A stretch of DNA of 31,082 nucleotides from Pararoseburia sp963661325. Lineage in GTDB: Bacteria > Bacillota > Clostridia > Lachnospirales > Lachnospiraceae. The stretch spans positions 1 to 31,082 of the forward strand of contig CAVLBP010000010.1 in the NCBI GenBank assembly GCA_963661325.1. The letters run 5' to 3'. Every line of letters begins with the position of its first letter. Within the stretch, counting starts at the first letter, position 1. Shown piece after piece: positions 25,053-31,082 of the stretch. The notes beneath the pieces are model-generated. The model ran no database searches and was not told the DNA's origin. It saw only the letters and a program-made list of their open reading frames with translations. The position numbers and the translations under genes are program-made.

Positions 25053-25739
25053 CTATCGCACGCCATACTGGTCGTAGTATGCGTCGATAGCCGCTTTCAT
25101 AGAATCGTCAATGACTATTTTACCCTGATGCTCATGATTATATAAGTGGTCTACCACTTCTGACATAGAAACAATGGCATTGGTTGCAAAGCCGTAAGTC
25201 TCTGCCACTTCATCCAAGGCTGACTTGCTGTGGTCGCCGGAGAGTCCGATCTCCTGACGGTTCAAACTTACCATGAGACCTACGATCGTAACATCACCCT
25301 GAGCACGAACGATCGGCACGGTCTCTTCCATAGACTTGCCTGAAGTGGTCACATCCTCGATCATGACAACACGGTCACCGTCTTTGATCTTGTAGCCCAA
25401 AAGAGATCCCATATCTGCCCCGTGATCTTTTGCCTCTTTACGGTTGGAACAATATTTTACTTCCTTTCCATATAAACGATAAAAGGCTTCTGCCGTAATG
25501 ACTGCCAACGGAATGCCCTTGTATGCCGGTCCGAATAAAACATCAAAATCCTCGCCATAAGCATCGTGGATCGCCTTGGCATAATATTCGCCTAACTTCA
25601 TCAACTGTGGTCCGCTGACATAGGCTCCTGCATTCATAAAAAATGGAGATTTACGACCGCTTTTTAAGGTAAAATCGCCAAATTTCAGCACGTCGCTCTC
25701 CACCATAAACTCAATAAATTCCTCTTTGTAACTTTCCAT
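25053..25739 (-). CDS. pyrE: Orotate phosphoribosyltransferase
   Basis: Converts orotate and PRPP to OMP in pyrimidine synthesis. The 228 residues start at the ATG 25739 behind AGGAGG. Features are the N-terminal FTLKSGRKSPFFMN loop, GPAYKGIPLA, and the PRPP-binding motif VVMIEDVTTSGKS. The product resembles the longer bacterial PyrE with an extra C-terminal helix. No other pyr genes are near. It opens a run with two membrane protein genes, the M29 aminopeptidase and purE. The promoter at 25786-25814 has no visible PyrR attenuator. Confidence 0.96.
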   Translation of the reverse strand: MESYKEEFIEFMVESDVLKFGDFTLKSGRKSPFFMNAGAYVSGPQLMKLGEYYAKAIHDAYGEDFDVLFGPAYKGIPLAVITAEAFYRLYGKEVKYCSNRKEAKDHGADMGSLLGYKIKDGDRVVMIEDVTTSGKSMEETVPIVRAQGDVTIVGLMVSLNRQEIGLSGDHSKSALDEVAETYGFATNAIVSMSEVVDHLYNHEHQGKIVIDDSMKAAIDAYYDQYGVR

Positions 25740-25785
25740 CGGATCTATACCTCCTGCTCTTATGCTCACTTTCAAATCTTCCACA

Positions 25786-25814
25786 ATTTTACTATAAACT
25801 CCCGGCACTTGCAA
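25786..25814 (-). promoter_or_regulatory. Probable pyrE promoter
   Basis: Minus strand TTGCAA (25809-25814), 17 nt, TAAAAT (25786-25791), about 45 nt before the pyrE ATG. The -35 lies 4 nt from copy 2 of the GGGACGTTCC repeat, so that element may influence or define the promoter. Confidence 0.55.
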
Positions 25815-25818
25815 CCGT

Positions 25819-25852
25819 AGGGACGTTCCTTTTGCCACATGGAGTGTCCCCC
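25819..25852. repeat. Short GGGACGTTCC-type hairpin repeat, copy 2
   Basis: GGGACGTTCC (25820-25829) and GGAGTGTCCC (25841-25850) form an imperfect 10-bp inverted repeat with a 2-nt internal mismatch and a loop containing TTTTGCCACAT. AGGGACGTTCCT is identical to copy 1 at 4024-4035. It looks like a small dispersed intergenic repeat, sitting between pyrE and the surface protein gene. Confidence 0.6.
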
Positions 25853-25860
25853 TTGGCTCG

Positions 25861-25900
25861 AAAAAAATGCTCCTGCTGTTTGTATCATCAGCAGGAGCAT
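25861..25900 (-). terminator. Intrinsic terminator of the surface protein gene
   Basis: A perfect 12-bp stem (25867-25878 with 25889-25900) has a 10-nt loop and is followed on the minus strand by six T. It lies 29 nt beyond the stop codon. Confidence 0.9.
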
Positions 25901-25929
25901 GTCTTGTTTATTTATTCTTCATTTAATAT

Positions 25930-27636
25930 TTATATATTTTTCTTTCGCAGGATAAAAGCGACTGCACCACCGATACCAAGTCCGCAAAGTAAGATCCAGG
26001 CGATTGGTAAAGACATATCTCCGGTCTTTGGTGAAGTGGCAGTATTTGTAAGCGTAGTCGTCGGCTGTGTCTGGTTGCCCGCCGCCGTCTTAGTTTTCTT
26101 TACGATCACATAGGTAGAAAACTGATTGGTCTCAAAGGAGACTGTACCATCAGTAACAGTGGTATCTAAAGCCGTAAGTTTTCCATTATGATTTCTTATA
26201 ACCGTATAATCATAAGCGGCATCATAATTTTCCAAGGATAAGGACAAGGTAATCGGCTTGTCAAATTCCGTAACGCCGGTCTCCCAGTTTGTTCCATCCC
26301 CCTTGCTGACAATCTGATCCAGCGAAAGATCTACCGCCTGGGCAGAAAGAGCACCCTGCACCAGAGCCTGCGCCTCTGTCGTATTGTAAGTCGTATTATC
26401 GGAAACCTCAAGTTTTAGATTTCCGCTATCCGCAGCATTAGAGCCGTTGGCAATGGATGCCGCTTTAACTGTAGTTCCAGATGTAACCACGCTATCTGCC
26501 GTCTTGGTAAAAATGCCTTTAAAGTGGATACTGGTATCCGGCATGATAAAGGTAAAGGTGGAAACCTCTGCCTGCGCCTCTAGTGTTGCCCCACCATTTA
26601 ACTGCACGCCCGTCAACCGGTAGCCGTAATCAGGCGTTAATTTAATCGTGATTTTATCTCCCGGATTTGCTGCAAAATGTCCGCCATTGGCATCTCCGGT
26701 GTTGTCATAAGCGCCATTTCCCTTTGTTACCGCATTTCCGTTGACCGCAATGATCTCGGCGCTGCCATGTTCCAGATAGGCATCCTGCCCCATATTCTCA
26801 TCATAATTCCAGACAATGGTGTTTACTTTGTCATCGATCTGTAAGTGCCAGGTGCCCGGTGCGTCGATCACAAGCGGACTAGCCTGGCTGTAGCCCATGC
26901 CTGCGATGTCCGGCACAAACTGTGCCATATAGGCATCGCTGTATTTGACATAAAGGGAAATCTTGGTGATCGATGTATCAAATAAGAGTAAGGACTGGTT
27001 ATCCGGAGCCGTGATGACTTGTCCGCTCGCCATCAGGTCTGTGATCTTTTGGTAACCTGCCTGATCACTAACTTTCACAAAAATATTGTTGTTATCTCCA
27101 TCCGTTTCACACGCCTGCATAAAAGCCGACCATGCATCCCCCTCTAAGAGCAAAGCGATCTGATTGCCTGTCGGTTGCTGGGAATTATTGTTTCCTCCGT
27201 TACCACCGGATGTCGAAGTAAATTCTATATGTTCAAATTCATACCTGCCATCTGCATCGAGCGTATAGCCATCACTTGATAAAAGTGCCGCCTTGCTTGC
27301 AGCGTCCTGCAAAAGATTTTGTGTGCTATTGTCTGCGCCGATCTTTTGCAAAGCCATATAGTCTGCCATTTTTCCATTGGCATTTACGATAATACGCACC
27401 TTGGTTGCCGTAAGACTCGCAGCTGTCGTTTGGGTATGCCAGTCGTCCGCATCCCCGTTTTTCCACTGTACCTCCCCATAGGTCAGGTCTGTGCTGTCAA
27501 AACTGCTGAACTTTAGATTGCCCTGTCCGCTCAAACTGCCGTCATCTGCTAAGACTTTTTGTGCCGGAAGCAGACTTACCGCTAAAAACATGGCAAGCAA
27601 CAAAGACATAAGTCCACGCGTTTTTTTCTTTTTCAT
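25930..27636 (-). CDS. Secreted cell-wall-anchored surface protein (SPKTG sorting signal)
   Basis: A 568-residue exported protein. The N-terminus has a signal peptide (basic MKKKKTRG, hydrophobic core MSLLLAMFLAVSLL, likely cleavage after VLA). The C-terminus has a sortase signal: SPKTG (535-539), a hydrophobic stretch, then RKK. Ser at the first motif position is common in Clostridia. The mature part is rich in Asp, Asn, Thr and Gly. A central stretch from about YDNTGDANGG to HFKGIFTK resembles the beta repeats (InlB-B/Flg_new type) of bacterial adhesins, and a Gly/Asn/Gln-rich linker follows ETSTSGG-like sequence near residue 145. The ATG follows AGGAGG. Adhesion is plausible but unproven. 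The gene lies directly after a large hairpin and has no evident promoter of its own; a strong terminator follows. Confidence 0.88.
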   Translation of the reverse strand: MKKKKTRGLMSLLLAMFLAVSLLPAQKVLADDGSLSGQGNLKFSSFDSTDLTYGEVQWKNGDADDWHTQTTAASLTATKVRIIVNANGKMADYMALQKIGADNSTQNLLQDAASKAALLSSDGYTLDADGRYEFEHIEFTSTSGGNGGNNNSQQPTGNQIALLLEGDAWSAFMQACETDGDNNNIFVKVSDQAGYQKITDLMASGQVITAPDNQSLLLFDTSITKISLYVKYSDAYMAQFVPDIAGMGYSQASPLVIDAPGTWHLQIDDKVNTIVWNYDENMGQDAYLEHGSAEIIAVNGNAVTKGNGAYDNTGDANGGHFAANPGDKITIKLTPDYGYRLTGVQLNGGATLEAQAEVSTFTFIMPDTSIHFKGIFTKTADSVVTSGTTVKAASIANGSNAADSGNLKLEVSDNTTYNTTEAQALVQGALSAQAVDLSLDQIVSKGDGTNWETGVTEFDKPITLSLSLENYDAAYDYTVIRNHNGKLTALDTTVTDGTVSFETNQFSTYVIVKKTKTAAGNQTQPTTTLTNTATSPKTGDMSLPIAWILLCGLGIGGAVAFILRKKNI

Positions 27637-27673
27637 ATGTCGTCCTCCTTTTGTCGCGTCGTCCGATAGAAAG

Positions 27674-27741
27674 ATAAAAAACTCCCCTATCACGACTTCT
27701 CATGTTTCCAACCTATCATAATCTGTCGTAATCGGGGAGTT
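27674..27741 (-). terminator. Large hairpin with T-run between regulator and surface protein genes (terminator or attenuator)
   Basis: A 17-bp stem (27680-27696 with 27725-27741) contains one mismatch and one wobble, with a 28-nt loop, followed on the minus strand by a run of six T. It ends about 40 nt before the surface protein ATG. Since no promoter fits in those 40 nt, it may act as a partial terminator or attenuator for the surface protein gene. Confidence 0.75.
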
Positions 27742-29253
27742 GACATATGTCTCAAATTGTAAAAATNNNNNNNNNNNNNNNNNNNNNNNNNNNNNNNNNN
27801 NNNNNNNNNNNNNNNNNNNNTGCACCAGTCCCATGCGTGCTTTGGTATCTGTCTTTTCGTTCATACTAGAAATATGACGGTACAATGCGGCTCTGGAGAT
27901 TGCAAGTTCCGATGCCATGGCTGTCACATTGTCATCAAAATGAAGCATACAGGATAGGACTTCCTTTTCCCGGGCTGTCAGTCCAAATTCATCGGCAAAA
28001 AGCGTCAGCAACTCTGCTTCTGATCTCTTTGGTTTGATGTCCGCCGCCTGCACCTTTTCCATTTCCCGCAAGAGTCCCTGCCTATCCATCTGCCTTTGAT
28101 AGACAAACAGCAAAATACTTGTGATGACAAATAAAGCCAGAGCGATCACAATCATCACATAGGAAGGTGCCTGTAAAAGGGATAAGGACACGGATGCTGT
28201 GACAACTGCGCAAAGATTGTTGACGGCTCGTCCCAGCCCTGCCCATAATTTAGGACAGCGCATGCCATAAGACAGGCGCATAAATCCGACCGCAAAGTAG
28301 ATGGAAAAGAAGCCCGCAGACAGATAAAACACCAAAAGCCCCAGAAGAAATGGTCCTCCACAGGAGATCACAAGGACGCAGATCGTCGATAAAAGCATGA
28401 CACAATACATGATGATATTCTGATATGCACCTTTTTTGACATCATACAAAAATCCCGCTGCAAGACCACTTGCCGCAAGGAGCAGGCGCGGCCATTGTCC
28501 AATGTCAACACTGCCTCCGGCGTGTACCAGTGTCACTGCATTATCCAAAGTGGCAAAAATGAAGGTCATACATGCAACGATAAGGATCAAAAGCAGACCG
28601 GTCTTCCATGCGTCTGTGTCCGCATCCGCGCTTGCCTTTTCCTCTTTTGCAGGAACTTTTACCTTTGTTGCCTGCGCCGAAATTGTGTCATCCTCTTTCA
28701 CAGAAAGCGACCGGGACATCTGGATAAAGACACCTTCCATGATGGCAACCGCCAGAGATAAGAACAGGGTCTGCTCTGCTACGGATGCAATGCAATTATT
28801 ATTGATAAACTGTAGAAAAATGCCAAGCGCATAGGCACATCCTACCGTCTTTGCCAGATGCGTCTTTTCCCCATCCGCATTTTCTGCCAGGGTCTGTGCA
28901 ACCAGATAATGGATGCCACTGCCAAAATAGCCCAACAGTAAAAAGAGCAGCAATCCGGAGCCAAGTGTATAGGCATAAGTCGCATGGATCTTGATAAAAA
29001 AGAGCAGGAGGATGCAAACGATCCCGCTGATCGCCGGGAAGATCTGCCTGCCCTTGCCCCGCAGATATTTTTCCAAGAAAGCATAGGACAAAAAGCCGAT
29101 CACACTGCTTCCTAATATGTAACTCTGCGCCAGAACCACGCCATCTGCATCCGTCTTGAATGCCATCATATTGTCAAAAAAATACTCCGCTCCCAGAAAG
29201 ACAAAATAAAAAATGCCCAGTATGAGAATGGATTTGAGCGATTGTTTTTTCAT
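27700..29253 (-). CDS. LuxR-type regulator with polytopic membrane domain; C-terminus interrupted by assembly gap
   Basis: Probable one-component membrane-bound transcription regulator. From the ATG at 29253 (AGGAGA 9 nt upstream) the first 400 or so residues contain about 12 hydrophobic segments in an MFS-like layout, broken by a charged central loop near residues 190-215. A LuxR-type helix-turn-helix follows from about residue 414: FGLTAREKEVLSCML, then ASELAISRAALYRHISSM. The sequence meets 54 N at 27767-27820. The reading frame through the gap ends at 27700, inside the loop of the terminator hairpin, which is odd. If the true gap differs by one base modulo three, a TGA at 27752-27754 ends the protein just before the hairpin. 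The end is therefore uncertain. It lies 3 nt after the nuclease-like gene and upstream of the surface protein gene, a likely target. Confidence 0.85.
   Translation of the reverse strand: MKKQSLKSILILGIFYFVFLGAEYFFDNMMAFKTDADGVVLAQSYILGSSVIGFLSYAFLEKYLRGKGRQIFPAISGIVCILLLFFIKIHATYAYTLGSGLLLFLLLGYFGSGIHYLVAQTLAENADGEKTHLAKTVGCAYALGIFLQFINNNCIASVAEQTLFLSLAVAIMEGVFIQMSRSLSVKEDDTISAQATKVKVPAKEEKASADADTDAWKTGLLLILIVACMTFIFATLDNAVTLVHAGGSVDIGQWPRLLLAASGLAAGFLYDVKKGAYQNIIMYCVMLLSTICVLVISCGGPFLLGLLVFYLSAGFFSIYFAVGFMRLSYGMRCPKLWAGLGRAVNNLCAVVTASVSLSLLQAPSYVMIVIALALFVITSILLFVYQRQMDRQGLLREMEKVQAADIKPKRSEAELLTLFADEFGLTAREKEVLSCMLHFDDNVTAMASELAISRAALYRHISSMNEKTDTKARMGLVXXXXXXXXXXXXXXXXXXXFLQFETYVNSPITTDYDRLET
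27767..27820. other. Assembly gap of 54 N
   Basis: Bases 27767-27820 are N, inside the DNA-binding domain end of the LuxR-type gene. The true length is unknown, so the frame across it cannot be trusted. Confidence 1.
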
Positions 29254-29256
29254 GTG

Positions 29257-29951
29257 TTATTTCTCCTGCATCATCAATAATGGAGATATCAATGATCTTA
29301 AATCTGACGAAAATACTTCCTTTTCTGTCTGAAATAAATCTTTTTTTATTTCATAAAATAGGTCCGTATATGCTTCGTTTGTTTTTTCCTTTTGCAAAAT
29401 GAACATGATCTTTTGCGGGTTTGTGCAATATTCTGTGATGGCACGATTTAACATTGTTGTCGGAATTGCCGCCTTTGTCCGATCTACTTTATTGTTTCCC
29501 TTCATTCGTACTCTGGCATCATACCCCATCACACCATTTACATTACCAGTAGCCATCTCAAAATCATTATCTCGCGTCACCAGATCCTTTGATCCGATTT
29601 GTAGCACTTACTGTTTTTCAAATCCAGTATTTGCTCCATCACAGCCACCTTTGCATACATCGTCTTTGCGTCGTTGCGCGGAGAACAATCCGCACGAGTC
29701 ACAGTACCTTTAGCACACGCCTCGTAAAATTGAACAGCATTTAACGTTTTGCTTTTGATTCCTGCCAAATGCATAAAATTATTTTTGCCAAATCTTACTT
29801 CATAATAGCCATATGTATCCGCCCTGCTTCTCCTAAAGATAAACAGTAATGTTGTATCTGCATATTTCGCATATAACTTTGCCCCCTCATGCAGTTTGGA
29901 TAACAACTCGTCAGATGACATAATCTTTATGTTTTGTGCTTTATATTTCAT
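29257..29951 (-). pseudogene. PBECR4-like nuclease-domain gene, split by one frameshift
   Basis: Two frames together make one protein. The first (29577-29951) starts MKYKAQNIKIMSSDELLSKL, has NNFMHLAGIKSK and FYEACAKGTV, and ends at a TGA. The second continues from about 29598 with IGSKDLVTRDNDFEMATGNV and GVMGYDARVRM to 29257. Adding one A to AAA at 29598-29600 joins them into about 231 residues. The blocks HLAGI, FYEAC and DNDFEMATGN..GVMGYD resemble the PBECR4 group of phage-linked Barnase/EndoU/ColicinE5-D/RelE-like toxins, from memory. No standard -1 slippery heptamer is visible, so this is a pseudogene or a base-call error near the gap-containing region. AGGGGGA precedes the ATG. The regulator gene follows after 3 nt and takes its ribosome binding site from this gene's end, so they are co-transcribed. 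Confidence 0.65.
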
Positions 29952-29964
29952 ACTCCCCCTTAAT

Positions 29965-29997
29965 AAAAAAGAGAAACCTCCTCATCAAAGGTTTCTC
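29965..29997 (-). terminator. Intrinsic terminator at the end of the structured RNA
   Basis: A 9-bp perfect stem (29971-29979 with 29989-29997) has a 9-nt loop and is followed on the minus strand by six T. It ends 13 nt before the PBECR4-like ATG, just upstream of its AGGGGGA site. The downstream genes have no other promoter in view. Confidence 0.85.
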
Positions 29998-30179
29998 CAT
30001 ATCTTCATAAGACTGGTTTCGTTATGGTGCTTTGCCACCAAATAATAGGCATTTCACCCATCCGGCTTGATTATCCTCTATGCTAAAGAGTAAATGCAAA
30101 GTTTTTACGTTGCCAGTGCAACGGAAGCAAACACCTTATGCTACGTGTCCTGATGTCAGGAAGATAAAAATCTCTTGGT
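29965..30179 (-). ncRNA. Structured noncoding RNA or leader RNA (possibly raiA type, unverified)
   Basis: The transcript from the promoter at 30186-30214 would be about 215 nt and end at the terminator above. No credible ORF lies in it. It folds into several helices: a closing stem pairing 30160-30165 (AUCUUC) with 30001-30006 (GAAGAU); a hairpin CGUUGC-ACUG-GCAACG (30108-30123); ACAC/GUGU further 5'; CUCU/AGAG; a long-range GCAUUU/AAAUGC pairing; and UUAU-GGUG-GCAAAG-CACC-AUAA near the 3' end. GCCGGAUGGGUGAAAUGCC, in the 3' half, looks like a conserved RNA core and recalls the raiA motif. I cannot confirm that. It may be a free small RNA or a riboswitch-like leader for the downstream genes. 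Confidence 0.6.
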
Positions 30180-30185
30180 ACCATT

Positions 30186-30214
30186 ATTATACGCAGAAAC
30201 TTCATAAAAAACAA
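30186..30214 (-). promoter_or_regulatory. Promoter of the structured RNA
   Basis: Minus strand TTGTTT (30209-30214), 17 nt, perfect TATAAT (30186-30191). It lies 16 nt beyond the stop of the VanX-like gene and would start transcription near 30179. Confidence 0.7.
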
Positions 30215-30229
30215 TATCAATTTAAAAAA

Positions 30230-31000
30230 TTACGGTTCAAAATCATATGCCTCATACTGTGTCGTATCCGAATAGTCCCACCATTCGCCCTGATAACCTT
30301 TAAAGCCACATTCCGTCATGACCTGTTCTAACATCATGGCATTGACTGCCGCGGTCTCTGAGACGTCACTGTAATCACGGTCGGCTTTGAGAGAAAAATC
30401 ATCAAAACCGGTTGGCATTTCCACTTCGCCCCCATCCAGCGTCACAATCGTCATATCGATCGTCCCGCCCAGATTGTGTGCTTTCATGCCATTTGCCGGA
30501 TTTGCCACATAACGTGGATTGGGGCATACCTGCCACAACTTCTCCTGGGCTGAAAACGGACGATAGGCATCCCAGATCTTGATGCAGTAGCCCATGCTTT
30601 TTAACTTTTCCTGCGCCACAGCCAGTTTCTTCACTGTGCCATAGCGCAAATAGGCATCGTTAAAATCATAGATGACCGTGCTGGTAAAATTATCTGCTGT
30701 CGCATACTTGAGGTCTATGACAATATCCGGGATATAGTCAATGATCCTGACAAAGTCGGTATCGGTAGGAGTTGGTGCTTCCGCTGTTGTCTCCTGTTCT
30801 TCTATATCGTCTTGATCTGCATGGTTTTCCCTTGCTTTTTCATTTTCTTTATCTGACTGTGCTTCTTTTTCCTTCTCTACTTTTTCGGCTTCTTTCTTTT
30901 GGCTGGTGTAATACCTGCCATAGGAAATACCTCCGATCAAAAGCACGGCAAAAGCAATTATGATGATTGTATATAGAAGTTTTGTTTTCTTTTTTTGCAT
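30230..31000 (-). CDS. Membrane-anchored VanX-like D-Ala-D-Ala dipeptidase family protein (M15)
   Basis: The fold family (M15, VanX/DdpX) hydrolyses D-Ala-D-Ala or related peptides. This 256-residue protein has a basic start and one membrane segment (about 8-27), a charged Lys/Glu/Asp linker (about 33-80), then an extracellular catalytic domain. Visible motifs are WDAYRPFS (Arg147, stabilising), AHNLGGTIDMT (His175 and Asp182, spaced like the VanX zinc ligands), and GEWWDYSD. In VanX the last reads EWWH; here Glu239 is kept but the third ligand position is Asp242. A peptidoglycan-directed role is likely because the domain lies outside the cell; glycopeptide resistance is not implied, and no vanHA or vanRS genes are near. 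The ATG follows AAAGGAG. The promoter of the structured RNA begins just after its stop. Confidence 0.88.
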   Translation of the reverse strand: MQKKKTKLLYTIIIIAFAVLLIGGISYGRYYTSQKKEAEKVEKEKEAQSDKENEKARENHADQDDIEEQETTAEAPTPTDTDFVRIIDYIPDIVIDLKYATADNFTSTVIYDFNDAYLRYGTVKKLAVAQEKLKSMGYCIKIWDAYRPFSAQEKLWQVCPNPRYVANPANGMKAHNLGGTIDMTIVTLDGGEVEMPTGFDDFSLKADRDYSDVSETAAVNAMMLEQVMTECGFKGYQGEWWDYSDTTQYEAYDFEP

Positions 31001-31054
31001 AATACTCCTTTGGTATCATAGTTGATCTGTTAGGGTAAAATTTTAGTAGGAAAA

Positions 31055-31078
31055 ATAAAAAAGAAGAAAGCATCCTTC
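31055..31078 (-). terminator. Probable terminator of a gene beyond the window
   Basis: A short stem (31063-31068 with 31073-31078, one G-U pair) is followed on the minus strand by CTTTTTTATTTTT. It would end a transcript entering from beyond 31082. The remaining 55 nt up to the VanX-like ATG contain TATGAT about 18 nt before the start, a weak promoter candidate. Confidence 0.45.
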
Positions 31079-31082
31079 TGTG

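Noticed and set aside
27674..27741. Invertible promoter (phase switch) upstream of the surface protein gene
   Set aside because: The inverted repeats are only 28 nt apart and followed by a T-run, so a terminator-like RNA hairpin explains them better; no recombinase gene is present.
27742..27751. Palindrome GACATATGTC beside the gap, with TTGACA on the plus strand
   Set aside because: Ten-base palindromes are frequent by chance, no -10 is at the right distance, and the N stretch prevents evaluation.
24599..31000. Glycopeptide resistance locus, suggested by VanZ-like and VanX-like names
   Set aside because: The genes are about 5 kb apart in different transcription units, no vanH, vanA-type ligase or vanRS is present, and both families are common in non-resistant Clostridia.
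1..31082. CRISPR array, tRNA or rRNA genes, insertion sequence or integrase
   Set aside because: No regularly spaced direct repeats, cloverleaf pattern, rRNA-like stretch or transposase/integrase motif was seen on either strand.

Overview
The window looks like a chromosomal segment from an anaerobic, low-to-mid GC Gram-positive of the Clostridia, most likely family Lachnospiraceae. This rests on gene content: a PPi-linked pyruvate phosphate dikinase, single-chain GlyS, a PreP-type M16 peptidase next to era, an M29 aminopeptidase with a long N-terminal extension, a SPKTG-type sortase substrate and a LuxR regulator fused to a membrane domain. It also rests on strong AGGAGG ribosome binding sites and sigma-A-like promoters. 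A species cannot be named. Every gene I support lies on the minus strand, so transcription runs from high to low coordinates. There is a 54-base assembly gap at 27767-27820.

Layout, low to high coordinates. 1-3937: partial ppdK, glyS and a membrane-anchored protein of unknown function. 4041-9681: DNA repair and ribosome-assembly cluster (recO, a small YqzL-like gene overlapping it, era), an M16 peptidase and an MscS channel. 9838-16629: a five-gene amino-acid operon transcribed leuB-ilvD-ilvB-serC-serA, from a promoter whose -10 lies inside a perfect dyad, with a five-codon mini-ORF overlapping the leuB ribosome binding site. 16847-18322: a monocistronic chemoreceptor with its own promoter and terminator. 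18434-25739: nucleotide metabolism, with purM-purN-purD (plus a possible 31-codon ORF) in one unit and pyrE-vanZ-membrane protein-M29 aminopeptidase-purE in another, separated by a terminator-like double dyad and a promoter.

25819-31082 is the accessory end. It holds a SPKTG-anchored surface protein, a LuxR-type regulator with a polytopic membrane domain, a frameshifted gene resembling phage PBECR-type nucleases, and a VanX-like membrane-anchored dipeptidase. Between the last two lies a 278-base gap with a promoter bearing a perfect TATAAT, about 180 nt of sequence that folds into several helices closed by a long-range stem, and an intrinsic terminator placed just before the ribosome binding site of the nuclease gene. 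This is the best candidate for an unrecognised system: either an independent structured small RNA (possibly of the raiA type, which I cannot verify) or a leader RNA that controls nuclease-regulator-surface protein expression by termination. A second large hairpin with a T-run sits between the regulator and the surface protein gene, where no separate promoter is evident.
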